Below, piece by piece: positions 34,630 through 43,818 of a stretch of DNA of 64,000 bases (its first letter is position 1; the number at the start of each line of letters is the position of its first letter). Where the stretch lies: positions 2,552,501 through 2,616,500 of the forward strand of contig CP027224.1 of NCBI GenBank assembly GCA_002973635.1, read 5' to 3'. Under the pieces are notes generated by a model. That model was not told where the DNA came from, did no database searches, and saw nothing but the letters and a program-made list of their open reading frames with translations. The position numbers and the translations under genes are program-made. The DNA is from Lysinibacillus sp. B2A1. Its GTDB lineage: Bacteria; Bacillota; Bacilli; Bacillales_A; Planococcaceae.

Positions 34630-34793
34630 ACGCCTAGTACGTTTCTACAATTAGTTAAAAGAAAAAGATAGCTATCTAGGGAAACGGGGATACATTTGAT
34701 TCCCAAAGTCAGGAGAAAATGGTCTCATACCTGGGAAAAAGGGGCTTCCAACTGGAAAAAACGGGTTTATACCTGGGAAAAACGGACTCTAAG
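34630..34793 (+). pseudogene. Replication-like gene remnant, copy 4, with PGKNG repeats
   Basis: The plus frame reads VRFYN-stop-LKEKDSYLGKRGYI-stop, then FPKSGENGLIPGKKGLPTGK and NGFIPGKNGL-stop. The start matches VPFYNWL of the other copies; the tail is a short GKNG(L/F)IP repeat typical of this protein type. The DNA repeats here are therefore coding in origin. Confidence 0.6.
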
Positions 34794-35098
34794 ACACAAG
34801 TTTGAGATTTTTGCAAAGGGCGATTTTTAGGTAGTTCAACAATGATACGTAAACCCTACACAGCTACATCTTAAAAGGTGTGGTTTTTTATTGTAAATGT
34901 TTATAAAAATCAAAAAATTAGGTTAATAACTTAAAGAGGAGAAATTAGTTTTGAAGTATTAGGAAGAAACCAGGTTTTTATAAATTCGAAAATTAGATCA
35001 TAAATTAATTAGTATATATAACCTTTTTTTACAATAACTACGAAACTATTCTTGACTACATTCGTATAGTAATTAATGACATAAAAGAAGGTGAGAAA

Positions 35099-36247
35099 TT
35101 GAAGGTAGAACGTGTGGAACTGATGGACGCATTGAGAGGTTTTTCGCTAATCGGAATTTTAATAGCAAATATGCTGTATTTCCAATTTGGTTCATCAGGA
35201 GTAGAAATTATTGAATCGGCGAGTGGGCTTAATAAAGTAAGTTATTATTTTGTGAAAATTTTTGTAGAAGGGTCATTTTATCCGATTTTTGGTTTTGTAT
35301 TTGGTTATGTTTTGATAAAAATGATTGAATCACGCGAGGCTTTGGGGGTAAAGTACAAAAATATTGTGTTTCGACGGGCAATTGGTCTATCTGTATTAGG
35401 GGCTATACATATTGCACTTGTATGGGAAGGAGACGTTTTATTAACATATGGCTCCACTCTTTTCATGTTGTTATTATTTTTCTTAAAGCGTCGTGTGAAA
35501 ACATATTTTGTGTGGGGCTTTATTTTAACAGTAATCCTTGGAGTGGGGACTTTTTTTGGCAGCAGTTTTATACAGCTCGTAAAGCCTTTAACGGCAGCGG
35601 AAATCATGATTTACCAGAATGGTACATATGCAGAAATACTGACGCAACGATTAGGTGAATTTATTGTAGAGGGTGGTGGCTTTACACTATTATTTATCCT
35701 ACCAATTGGCTGGCTTTTCTATGTTGGCATAAGCTTTCTTGCAGTTGGTCCATTTGTATTATTTGGAATGGGCATGGCAAAAAGGGGTGCATTTTATCAG
35801 TTAGAAAATAGCACTAAGGCATATAAAAAAGTGGCGCTACTCATACCCGTGGGGCTATTGCTGAAGGGGATCATTATTTTTGAAACGCCATACAGCTTAT
35901 TTATTTTTTCGGCAGGGACATATGTGTTAGCGATTGGTTACATTGCCTTATTTGCATGTCTATTTAGTCGCTATCAAACGCAAATGAACCATTATTTTGC
36001 CCCAATTGGAAAATTATCGCTTACAAACTATTTAATGCAATCGATCATTTGTACAATTATTTTTTATGGATACGGTTTTGGGCTGTTTGGGAAATTGGGT
36101 ATATTTGTTGGAATCCTTTTATCGGTCATCATTTATGGCATTCAGCTAAAAGCAAGTCAATACTATTTAAAGCGTTTTTCACTCGGTCCAGTAGAAACAA
36201 TTTTAAGGTGGTTCGTTTATTTTAAAAATCCTAGGAAATTGGATTAA
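35099..36247 (+). CDS. DUF418 / YeiB-like membrane protein
   Basis: 382 residues with about nine or ten membrane helices. The N-terminus VELMDALRGFSLIGILIANM and the C-terminal half (GPFVLFGMGMAKRG, FAPIGKLSLTNYLMQSIIC) are typical of DUF418 proteins, distant relatives of acyltransferase-3. Role uncertain; some are linked to envelope modification. TTG start after GAAGGTGAG. Appears to be a single-gene unit. Confidence 0.85.
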   Translation: MKVERVELMDALRGFSLIGILIANMLYFQFGSSGVEIIESASGLNKVSYYFVKIFVEGSFYPIFGFVFGYVLIKMIESREALGVKYKNIVFRRAIGLSVLGAIHIALVWEGDVLLTYGSTLFMLLLFFLKRRVKTYFVWGFILTVILGVGTFFGSSFIQLVKPLTAAEIMIYQNGTYAEILTQRLGEFIVEGGGFTLLFILPIGWLFYVGISFLAVGPFVLFGMGMAKRGAFYQLENSTKAYKKVALLIPVGLLLKGIIIFETPYSLFIFSAGTYVLAIGYIALFACLFSRYQTQMNHYFAPIGKLSLTNYLMQSIICTIIFYGYGFGLFGKLGIFVGILLSVIIYGIQLKASQYYLKRFSLGPVETILRWFVYFKNPRKLD

Positions 36248-36784
36248 AATTGCGCATCAGATGGAGCTATGATGGTACTGACCACCTAGATTTCCTCAGG
36301 GGATACAAATAGGAAGTGCAATCTAGAGAATAGACTGAATGAGAATTGAAGGAGTTTCAGCAAACTATTGACCCCGCCTATAAATTAAATGTTTGGATTG
36401 ATGGCAAAACATACAATGAAATCATAAAAACAATTAATTTTAATACGAATGAACGCAATTAATATACATTACTCAAAGAAGAACGAGGTTTTATGTCACT
36501 TTCTTGGTCTGTTACTTGTAAATAATCAATAACTGTAGCCATCTAACGGTGTCAAATTTGGTAAATGAATATGCATAACAGTAAAGCCAAGGTTTTGAGC
36601 CTAGGCTTTTTGTTTTCACTTCATTAAAAACCACTTTATCCCTTAGTAGTATATTTATAACCATCAAAGAATTTTCCAACAAAATAATACGCCCATATGA
36701 TAAATTAAGATTTTTGTAAGAAATGAGAAAGAAAATAGATATTTTTAATGGATAAAATAAAAACATGGAAGAAGGAGGAAAAAC
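36248..36784. other. Intergenic with a short gene-end scrap
   Basis: At 36342-36462 the plus strand reads ELKEFQQTIDPAYKLNVWID then GKTYNEIIKTINF and a stop, without a start: the tail of a lost gene of unknown family. GAAGGAGG for the ABC ATPase is at 36771-36778. Confidence 0.4.
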
Positions 36785-37708
36785 ATGACATACATCATTC
36801 AAACAAATAATTTAACAAAGATATATCAAGAAAAGGAAGTGGTTTCAAATGTGAACATGCATGTAAAAAAAGGAGAAATTTATGGTTTCTTGGGTCCTAA
36901 TGGTGCGGGCAAAACAACTGTTATGCGAATGGTTATGAATTTAGTTAAACCCTCCAGTGGAGAAATTGAAATTTTTGGAGAGAAAGTGAATCCTCATTCC
37001 TATGAAATGCTAAAGCGTATGGGAAGTATCATTGAATATCCAGTTTTTTATGACAAATTAACAGCACATGAGATTTTAGATCTTCACTGTGAGTATATCG
37101 GGTATTATAACAAAGATGCAATCCGTTCTACTTTAGATTTGGTACAACTAAAAAATATTGAAAATAAGGCTGTAAAGGATTTTTCTTTAGGAATGAAGCA
37201 ACGCCTTGGAATCGCTCGTGCAATTTTAACGAAACCTGAAGTATTGATTCTGGATGAACCAATAAATGGTTTAGATCCATTAGGAATAAAAGAATTTCGG
37301 AAACTTTTTCAGTTGTTAAGTAAAGAATATGGCATGACATTGTTAATATCCAGTCATATTCTCGGTGAAATGGAGCAGATTGCTGATACAATTGGTGTTA
37401 TTAAGGATGGAAAGCTTATTGAAGAAGTATCAATGGAGAAGGTTCGCCTTCAAAAAACAGAGTATATCGAATTGAAAACAAATAATGTAAAAAAAGCCGC
37501 ATATGAACTCCATAAAACGTTAAATATCACTAATTTCAAAGTGCTTAATGACACAACGATTCGTATTTATGATATGAAAACGTCCCAAGGAGAATTATCA
37601 AAAACGCTTGTTTTAAACGGTGTTTTAGTCGAAGAAATCAATAAAAAAGACTATTCGCTGGAGGATTACTTCTTGAAGATTATCAATGGGGGCGAGATTC
37701 ATGTTTAA
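36785..37708 (+). CDS. ABC transporter ATPase, BcrA/lantibiotic-immunity type
   Basis: 307 residues. Walker A GPNGAGKTT, signature SLGMKQRLGIAR, Walker B VLILDEPINGLDP, and H-loop SSHILGEM. The ~90-residue C-terminal extension fits the BcrA family exporting peptide antibiotics. GAAGGAGG precedes the ATG. It overlaps the permease gene and is followed by a LiaG-like gene, a common layout for envelope-stress or antimicrobial-peptide defence. Confidence 0.9.
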   Translation: MTYIIQTNNLTKIYQEKEVVSNVNMHVKKGEIYGFLGPNGAGKTTVMRMVMNLVKPSSGEIEIFGEKVNPHSYEMLKRMGSIIEYPVFYDKLTAHEILDLHCEYIGYYNKDAIRSTLDLVQLKNIENKAVKDFSLGMKQRLGIARAILTKPEVLILDEPINGLDPLGIKEFRKLFQLLSKEYGMTLLISSHILGEMEQIADTIGVIKDGKLIEEVSMEKVRLQKTEYIELKTNNVKKAAYELHKTLNITNFKVLNDTTIRIYDMKTSQGELSKTLVLNGVLVEEINKKDYSLEDYFLKIINGGEIHV

Positions 37709-38393
37709 ACTCATTGATCTTGAGATTAAGAAATTCAAATTGTTGAACTATTGGAAAGGAGTGTTTATAGCAAACCTCGGATTCATTGCATTCCTTTGTA
37801 TGATTTATATACTGGAAAAAAATGATGGTGTTATTCCTTTCGAGGATTTTGAAATGGCAGCGAATATTATTAGCTCTACAGTACGTGCAACATTCACTAT
37901 TTTTGCATCAGTTATCATTGTTAAATTAGTGATAGATGAATTTAAAAATAAATCAATTGACATTATGTTTACATATCCGATTAGTCGCAAAAAAATAATG
38001 ACTGCCAAGTTAATAATTGTTGTTGCTTTCACTTTTATAAATGTGTTGTTGTCTACATTATTTATTGAAGGACTGTTCTATTTAGCAGATGAATTATTTA
38101 ATATTTTACCAGGAAAAATTAGAATAGATGAAATTTATAGGAATATATTGATAACTTTTGTTAACTCTCTGGCTACAGCAGGAATGAGTCTTATTCCACT
38201 TTTATTTGGGATGATTAAAAAATCTGCATCCACTACAATTATCTCGTCAATTTTTATTGTTGCTTTGACAAGCACGACTAGTAGTAACTTTACTTTGTTT
38301 TCAATTATTGCAATACCTATTTCTCTTGGATTAATTGGTTTACTTATAGGATATTTGTCGATCAGAAATATTGAAAAACAAGATTTAGTCTAA
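37701..38393 (+). CDS. ABC-2 type permease (BcrB-like)
   Basis: 230 residues with about six membrane helices. The motif VIDEFKNKSIDIMFTYPISR, in the loop after the second helix, is typical of ABC-2 permeases partnering BcrA ATPases. The gene overlaps the ATPase gene by eight bases; the ATG at 37701 is preferred over the one at 37686. Product exports or removes a membrane-active peptide; substrate unknown. Confidence 0.85.
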   Translation: MFKLIDLEIKKFKLLNYWKGVFIANLGFIAFLCMIYILEKNDGVIPFEDFEMAANIISSTVRATFTIFASVIIVKLVIDEFKNKSIDIMFTYPISRKKIMTAKLIIVVAFTFINVLLSTLFIEGLFYLADELFNILPGKIRIDEIYRNILITFVNSLATAGMSLIPLLFGMIKKSASTTIISSIFIVALTSTTSSNFTLFSIIAIPISLGLIGLLIGYLSIRNIEKQDLV

Positions 38394-38434
38394 TTTTTTA
38401 CATAAAATGTTTTATTTAAGGGCGGTAATAATGG

Positions 38435-39262
38435 ATGAAAAAAGTATTTATAGGCGTTATATTGATTTGCATCGTGGTTTTAATGGGTTACTTATTTATG
38501 GGACCAGGGTATGCAAAGGTAACAGTAAAAGAAGAAAAAGAGATTGATATCAAAAATATTAAAGTAATTAATTTTGAAACTACTGCTGCTGATGTTGAGA
38601 TTAAACCAGGTCCGACTAATAGCATGACAGTGAAATTAGAAGGTAACATCCAAAAGAAACTTAAAGATAAATTTCGTTTAAAGATAGTAAAAGAAGATGA
38701 CCTTCTAAAAGTTTCATACATGACAAATGAAAACAGATTAGGTTTTAAATTAGGGAGCGAAAAAAATGTTACCTTACAAGTAATTTTACCTGAAAGGATT
38801 TATAGAGAATTGTCAGTGTATACAACCTCTGGAGATATTGATATGAGGCAGATAACAGCTGAAAATATTAAGTTAAAAACGACCTCTGGAGATCAAAATA
38901 TTGAAAAGATTAAATCACAAAATAATATATCCATAAAATCTTCTAGTGGAAATGTAGATATAGAAGAATTAGGCTCTCTAAACGGACAGATAAATACAAA
39001 ATCCGGAAAAGTTACGATGATATTAGAAGAAATGATAAGTACACTTGATATTGTAACAACAAGCGGGGATGTTAAGACAACTTTCAGAAAAAATCCTAAA
39101 TCACTCAAAATCGATTTTAAAGGAAATTCTGGGAAGCCAGACATTAGGCTGAAGAATATCATGTATGAAGATAAAGATGAAAATAGTGTTATTGGAGTAA
39201 TAGGGAACGGTATGAATACATTAATCGTTAAAACCTCTTCTGGTGATTTAACAGTAAGATGA
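38435..39262 (+). CDS. DUF4097 (LiaG-like) putative adhesin
   Basis: 275 residues: one N-terminal membrane helix (~4-22), then a beta-helix of DUF4097 type with repeated TTSGD/SSSGN turns (YTTSGDIDM, KTTSGDQNI, KSSSGNVDI, VTTSGDVKT, KTSSGDLTV). Such proteins accompany stress ABC transporters or Lia systems. Forty bases after the permease; same operon. Ends before the hairpin at 39331. Confidence 0.82.
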   Translation: MKKVFIGVILICIVVLMGYLFMGPGYAKVTVKEEKEIDIKNIKVINFETTAADVEIKPGPTNSMTVKLEGNIQKKLKDKFRLKIVKEDDLLKVSYMTNENRLGFKLGSEKNVTLQVILPERIYRELSVYTTSGDIDMRQITAENIKLKTTSGDQNIEKIKSQNNISIKSSSGNVDIEELGSLNGQINTKSGKVTMILEEMISTLDIVTTSGDVKTTFRKNPKSLKIDFKGNSGKPDIRLKNIMYEDKDENSVIGVIGNGMNTLIVKTSSGDLTVR

Positions 39263-39330
39263 AACCTTATTGTAAAACGAGTGAAATATTACATCAATAC
39301 TTATGAGTAATGTTGTTACAAAAATAGATA

Positions 39331-39367
39331 ACCAGGCACTCATTTAAAAGTGAGTACCTGGCCTTTT
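39331..39367 (+). terminator. Terminator after the ABC operon
   Basis: Stem ACCAGGCACTCA / TGAGTACCTGG with CTTTTT. Nearly the same hairpin as at 30996-31036 in opposite orientation. Confidence 0.75.
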
Positions 39368-39477
39368 TGAATATTTTTGAGAATTAAATGTGTTTAAAAA
39401 AAGGGCTTGTTAACAGGAATCCCTTTCGAACAGCTAGTATTTCCGATTCAAGGTGTAATGATCTGCTTTTAGTTTTC

Positions 39478-39993
39478 TTATACGCTGTTTTGTAAAAACT
39501 GTATACATATACTTGCTAATTCAGCGGGAGATTCTTTTGCTCCATTCTCTATCCATGTGTAAAGAATTGACCAAAATATTCCAAAAGTAAACGCATTTGC
39601 ATAAATTGCAGTGATAGGTTTAAATTCTTTGTTAGTTAAATAATTTTGATTAAGCTTAGGAACATACTTTTGATATTGCTTAAAAATATATAACATTAGT
39701 TCGTTGTTATACATAAGTTTAAGAAATGTTAAATGATTACTCCAAAATAAAAAATGATTATGAATTAGCACTTCATATTTAGAAGAAAAATAATTTTCTT
39801 GAAAGGAGGAGTACTCTAAGAATAACAAATTTATAGATTCTTCAAGCACTTCTTCTTTATTTTTAAAATATCTATAAAAGGTTTTTCTTCCTACGCTAGC
39901 TTCCTGCGTTATTTGGGTAACAGTGATTAGCGTAAACTTATATTTTTCCATAACGGAAAATAGACCATTAATTATATCTTCTTTTTTTCCCAT
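39478..39993 (-). CDS. TetR-family transcriptional regulator
   Basis: 171 residues. The N-terminal helix-turn-helix (TLITVTQITQEASVGRKTFY then RYFKNKEEVLEES) is followed by the helical ligand-binding domain with a TetR_C-type end. ATG 39993 has AGGAG five bases upstream; the longer frame to 40020 does not. It is divergent from the hydrolase gene, and a palindrome in between is a likely operator. Confidence 0.88.
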   Translation of the reverse strand: MGKKEDIINGLFSVMEKYKFTLITVTQITQEASVGRKTFYRYFKNKEEVLEESINLLFLEYSSFQENYFSSKYEVLIHNHFLFWSNHLTFLKLMYNNELMLYIFKQYQKYVPKLNQNYLTNKEFKPITAIYANAFTFGIFWSILYTWIENGAKESPAELASICIQFLQNSV

Positions 39994-40072
39994 CTTTTCT
40001 CCTGACACACTTACTACCAATGTGTTTCCATTGATTGCAAATCCATTATTTCATTTATAGACTATACTTATA

Positions 40073-40088
40073 TGACACATCTGTGTCA
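40073..40088. promoter_or_regulatory. Candidate TetR operator between tetR and hydrolase genes
   Basis: Palindrome TGACACA-TC-TGTGTCA with 7-base perfect arms, just downstream of a TATACT/TATATG -10-like segment for the hydrolase gene. Another TGACACA...TGTGT pair lies at 40007-40025 near the regulator's own start. Confidence 0.6.
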
Positions 40089-40107
40089 ACGAAAGTAGGG
40101 AGAAAAA

Positions 40108-41061
40108 ATGTATAATTATAGCAAATGGTATTCTATAAATGGTGTTAACCAATATGTTCAAGTAGTAAGTACTAATTTGGATAATCCTATTTTAATATAT
40201 TTACATGGCGGGCCTGGTGATGCGGCACTACCTCTTGTTGAGTATTTTAATTCAGATTTATCCGAAAACTATACTTTAATCATTTGGGAGCAAAGGGGTG
40301 CTGGAAAATCATATTATAGGTTTAGAGAAGATGAGCATATTACGATTAATGACTTTATTCTTGACTTGAAGGTCTTAATTGAAAAACTTCTTGTTGAGTT
40401 CAATAAAGAGAAAATATGCTTATTGGGGCATTCTTGGGGAAGTATTATTGGCATGAAATTCATTATTTCGTATCCAGAATTGATACATTTTTATATTGGA
40501 GTTGGACAAGTTATTTGTTCCCAAAAAATGTTTGAAAAAAGTAAAAAATACATTGTGAGTCATATTGATAATCAACGCCTTAAAAACAGAATTACTTCTC
40601 TAAACACAATGTTTCATCAAGATAATTGGTATGATGATTTAATGTTTTTTATGCGTCAACTAATCAAGCAAGGTGTTTCTCTATATGGAAAAAGTACGTA
40701 TTTATCATTATATCGCTATTTTATTTTTTCCAAAAACTATTCATTTATGGATTGTATAAAACGACTAAAGGGTTCTGAACAGTCCATCGTTAAGCTATGG
40801 CACGAAGTATCAGAAATTGATTTTTCTGCTTATAAAAATTTTAAGGTTCCAATAGCTTTTATCGAAGGTGAGTATGATTATCATGCTTCCTCCGAAATAG
40901 TCTTTGATTATTATCGAAGTATTAGATCTCCTAAAGTCTATTTCAGTATAAAAAATACCGCTCATTTTCCCCAGTGGACAAGGTCTGACACCTTTAATTC
41001 GATAGTAAATTCTTTGAATAGTTCTAGTTTTTCAAACAGTAATGAGATAATGGAATTCTAG
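40108..41061 (+). CDS. Alpha/beta hydrolase, proline-iminopeptidase-like
   Basis: 317 residues. Oxyanion motif HGGPGD (~33), WEQRGAGKS, nucleophile elbow GHSWGS (Ser ~111), acid in EGEYDYH and His in NTAHFPQW near the C-terminus: a complete catalytic triad. Substrate unknown; members hydrolyse N-terminal prolines or esters. GTAGGGAG precedes the ATG. Probably repressed by the divergent TetR. Confidence 0.87.
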   Translation: MYNYSKWYSINGVNQYVQVVSTNLDNPILIYLHGGPGDAALPLVEYFNSDLSENYTLIIWEQRGAGKSYYRFREDEHITINDFILDLKVLIEKLLVEFNKEKICLLGHSWGSIIGMKFIISYPELIHFYIGVGQVICSQKMFEKSKKYIVSHIDNQRLKNRITSLNTMFHQDNWYDDLMFFMRQLIKQGVSLYGKSTYLSLYRYFIFSKNYSFMDCIKRLKGSEQSIVKLWHEVSEIDFSAYKNFKVPIAFIEGEYDYHASSEIVFDYYRSIRSPKVYFSIKNTAHFPQWTRSDTFNSIVNSLNSSSFSNSNEIMEF

Positions 41062-41097
41062 TACTTTATTCAAATAGGTAATACTTAGCTACTCAGG

Positions 41098-41339
41098 TAT
41101 TTCATAAATAGATATATTAAAGATAATCTAGACTTACCTAATAACTATGGTGGAAATTTGAATGCATTATGTGATTGTGTTACGTGAAATGGATATTTTG
41201 AAACTAACTTGACTATCAAACAGATTTTGATTTAAGTAAAGTACATCAATCAGACAATATAAAAAATGTATTACCTAGTTTAGTTAAAGAAATTATTAAA
41301 CTTCTTGAAAATGCTAAAAATGAAAATGTATTTGATTGA
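41098..41339 (+). pseudogene. Barstar-like inhibitor remnant
   Basis: The plus strand reads YIKDNLDLPNNYGGNLNALC, DCVT, a stop, NGYFETNLTI, then after a frame change DFDLSKVHQSDNIK and LVKEIIKLLENAKNENVFD-stop. LDLP-x-YG-N-L-x-AL-x-D is the barstar signature. Barstar inhibits a secreted RNase; no barnase-like gene is seen nearby. Start missing, one stop, one frameshift. Confidence 0.6.
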
Positions 41340-41379
41340 ATATGATTAATACTAAAAGCAATCCAGATTAATTTTTAAA

Positions 41380-42357
41380 GTGTCTTTTTTACCTTGTTTA
41401 AACATCTCAGTTAGGGTAAAACCAAAAGAAGTTGTTAAATATCCTTCTTTGATTTTTGGGGGATCTAGTTTGAACCATGTATTAATAGAAAGGGATGAGA
41501 AAAGTATAGATAAAGTAGAATTACCTGAAGAGGGAAAAATGAAGAAAATGGTAGAGAGAAGAAAAGTAGAAATTGATATTGATAAACAATATGAAATTGA
41601 TAAAAACAAATTGGCTTTTAAAACAGATCAAAATGGAGAAATTAAGGGGTCATATAAACTAACTCATAGTACTCAGAAAGATGAGAAAAAAATAATTTAT
41701 GCTTTTTTAGAGGATGATAATAGCCCAATATTAATTGATATTGGTGGCCAGAAAGAGCAGTATCATATAATTGAAGTCCCTAAAAATAGTGAAAAGAAGG
41801 TCAACTTTACACTAACAGGTATCCCTTCTGGGGAACATATAGTTTACATATTCGGTGAAAAGTATTTAGAAAAGGATATTCAAGATGAATTAGAAATTAA
41901 ACAGACACAAGAAGCTGTTACACAAAACTATTTTGCTTTAAATGTTTTAAATAAAAGAGCTAAATCTTCAACAATTGAAGGGAATTATACCCTGCTAAAA
42001 AAGGTAGGAGAGTCTATAACAGGTATAAATATTTTGGAATTGTACGAAGATAAAAGTTTATCAAAAGAAGTGGATATCATTGATAATAATCAAGAATATT
42101 ATTTAGCCATTAATAATCCAAGTAAATATAATTTAAAATCACATTTAAAATTAATTACTGAATATGGGATCGAAGAGTTAAAAAAAGCAATAGTTCTTAA
42201 AAATTCCAAGATGATATTACCCATTACTTTAGAAAGAATAAGCGATATAGAGACTGTCAGATTTATTTTGGTAGGTAAACCAATGGAGGATATTGATGTT
42301 ACATTTCCTGCTAGAATAATCGAAAAATCAAATCGATACTTTGTTAATAAAAAATAA
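41380..42357 (+). CDS. Hypothetical protein, possibly N-terminally truncated
   Basis: 325 residues, Lys/Glu-rich, beta-strand-like pattern with segments such as SEKKVNFTLTGIPSGEHIVY that resemble extracellular Ig-like domains. No signal peptide in the open frame and no ribosome binding site at the GTG, so the 5' end may be lost. The frame is open upstream to 41356. I do not recognise the family. Confidence 0.5.
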   Translation: MSFLPCLNISVRVKPKEVVKYPSLIFGGSSLNHVLIERDEKSIDKVELPEEGKMKKMVERRKVEIDIDKQYEIDKNKLAFKTDQNGEIKGSYKLTHSTQKDEKKIIYAFLEDDNSPILIDIGGQKEQYHIIEVPKNSEKKVNFTLTGIPSGEHIVYIFGEKYLEKDIQDELEIKQTQEAVTQNYFALNVLNKRAKSSTIEGNYTLLKKVGESITGINILELYEDKSLSKEVDIIDNNQEYYLAINNPSKYNLKSHLKLITEYGIEELKKAIVLKNSKMILPITLERISDIETVRFILVGKPMEDIDVTFPARIIEKSNRYFVNKK

Positions 42358-42549
42358 TTTGGCGTTATGTTGTATTCACTCTGTCAAATTCCGCCACATT
42401 AATTTTAATTGGATATAATTCATTCGCTTAATTTATGAATGGGATTTTTGTAATGAATCTAGAATGTTTTTTTGTACATTAAAATGTGAGGACCATATTT
42501 TGTGAAGTTGTTGAGATGTTTTATTTAATTTGCATAGTGGAGGTCGTGT

Positions 42550-42777
42550 ATGAAAATAAAAGAAGATGGCTACAAAGTAATAATTGATAACTTTGTATTT
42601 GATGGGCAAGTTGAACAAGATAATTTTTGCACTAAATGTAAGTTCAATCTAGTTTATTATGATGATTTTGATGCTTATTTCTGTCCGAAGTGTAATAGTT
42701 GGATAGAATCAAAGTGTAGTGACTCGAAATGTAAATACTGCTTTAAACGACCCGAAAAACCTTTACCCAACAAATAA
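42550..42777 (+). CDS. Small zinc-ribbon protein
   Basis: 75 residues with three CxxC pairs: CTKC (~27), CPKC (~46), and CSDSKCKYC (~57-65). Short acidic N-terminus, basic tail (KRPEKPLPNK). TGGAGGTCG precedes the ATG. Could bind nucleic acid or protein; unassigned. Confidence 0.65.
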   Translation: MKIKEDGYKVIIDNFVFDGQVEQDNFCTKCKFNLVYYDDFDAYFCPKCNSWIESKCSDSKCKYCFKRPEKPLPNK

Positions 42778-43297
42778 TGAAAGATAGAAAAAAGAGACAG
42801 ACTCGTTTTTTGTTCAAAGGTTGTTTAACAGGATTTGAAATTACATAATATTAATATAAGAATTGGTTACATTTAGTTAAAAATGTATATTATTCAATAC
42901 AATAGAATTATATTTCTTTTTAATCCATTTGTTGGATACAATTATATTTTCTAAATGGGTATACTGTTTTAGATGCATCTTTTCCCTTCTGCACAAAGGG
43001 TTAAGGTGTGGAACATCACTTAAATGATTAAGTGGTGTTCTTTTTATTTTATGACCCTAAAATTACTTGTAAAACATCAGCGGACAGCGATATCTATGAG
43101 AGAACTTTATTATTTAGTAAATACTACATTGCATTGCAAAGAGTAAATTATACTAAATGGTAAATTTGTTGTTACAAAAAGGATGGTTTAGCAGATATAT
43201 CATTTTACTGCCAATCTATCCTTCTTCTTTTGCCTTTATAATGTATGATATTTAATAATTATAAAAAAGAGTCAATAATTTTATGGAGGAATACTCA
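42778..43297. other. Intergenic with strong terminator, no gene
   Basis: Two adjacent hairpins: CCCTT / AAGGG near 42988 and the terminator at 43011-43045. They could be the end of a small RNA, but I see no promoter. GGAGG for the next gene is at 43285-43289. Confidence 0.45.
43011..43045 (+). terminator. Strong intrinsic terminator
   Basis: Perfect 13-bp stem GAACATCACTTAA / TTAAGTGGTGTTC (two G-T pairs), 4-base loop, then TTTTTATTTT. Confidence 0.8.
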
Positions 43298-43732
43298 ATG
43301 TTTCAATCATTTATTCAAAGATTAACAATCTCTATTATTTCTGCAATAATTTTTTCTTGGATCTTAAGTTTATATTTTGGCTATACCCCGATGGAGGGGG
43401 AAATAAGTGAAACAAGCGGGTATTCATCTAAAACATTATTCTGGATGTTTATTGGATATTCATTTGTTATCTATGGGATTTTGGGAGTTATTATTTCTTG
43501 GATCATCGACACTAAAATTCAAAAACAATTAAACCAAGTAGTACTCTATTGTGTGAGCGGAGCAATCATAGGAGGAATAGTATACTTATTAACTTCTGCT
43601 GTTATGTATATGAATAGACTTCTTATCTTTATTTTGATTGGAATTTTTGCAGCACTTTTATACTTTATACTTCTGAAAATATTCAATTTGATAGTTTTCC
43701 AAATGACGAAACTCGACCTCTTTACAAAATAA
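43298..43732 (+). CDS. Hypothetical membrane protein with four helices
   Basis: 144 residues: helices at about 7-28, 48-70, 83-103 and 108-130. GGAGG lies eight bases before ATG 43298; the ATG at 43283 overlaps it. No motif recognised. Confidence 0.65.
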   Translation: MFQSFIQRLTISIISAIIFSWILSLYFGYTPMEGEISETSGYSSKTLFWMFIGYSFVIYGILGVIISWIIDTKIQKQLNQVVLYCVSGAIIGGIVYLLTSAVMYMNRLLIFILIGIFAALLYFILLKIFNLIVFQMTKLDLFTK

Positions 43733-43818
43733 ATATGAATTAGCAGGAACTTTTTGAAGGGAAACAGAATTTAGTATCTAAGCTAGATTAATCATTTAAA
43801 ACTACAAAATCAAATTAT

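Larger units (their letters stand above)
34015..35098. other. 1.1-kb decayed region without intact genes
   Basis: Contains, in order: the second integrase remnant (34199-34440, minus), a copy of the palindromic element (34491-34600), and a replication-like remnant with PGKNG repeats (34630-34793). The remainder up to the GAAGGTGAG site of the DUF418 gene has no feature I can support. Confidence 0.6.

Noticed and set aside
34690..34793. Imperfect ~22-bp tandem repeats as plasmid iterons or a CRISPR-like array
   Set aside because: They translate as GKNG(L/F)IP repeats continuing the VPFYNWL-type remnant, and there are no spacers of even length.
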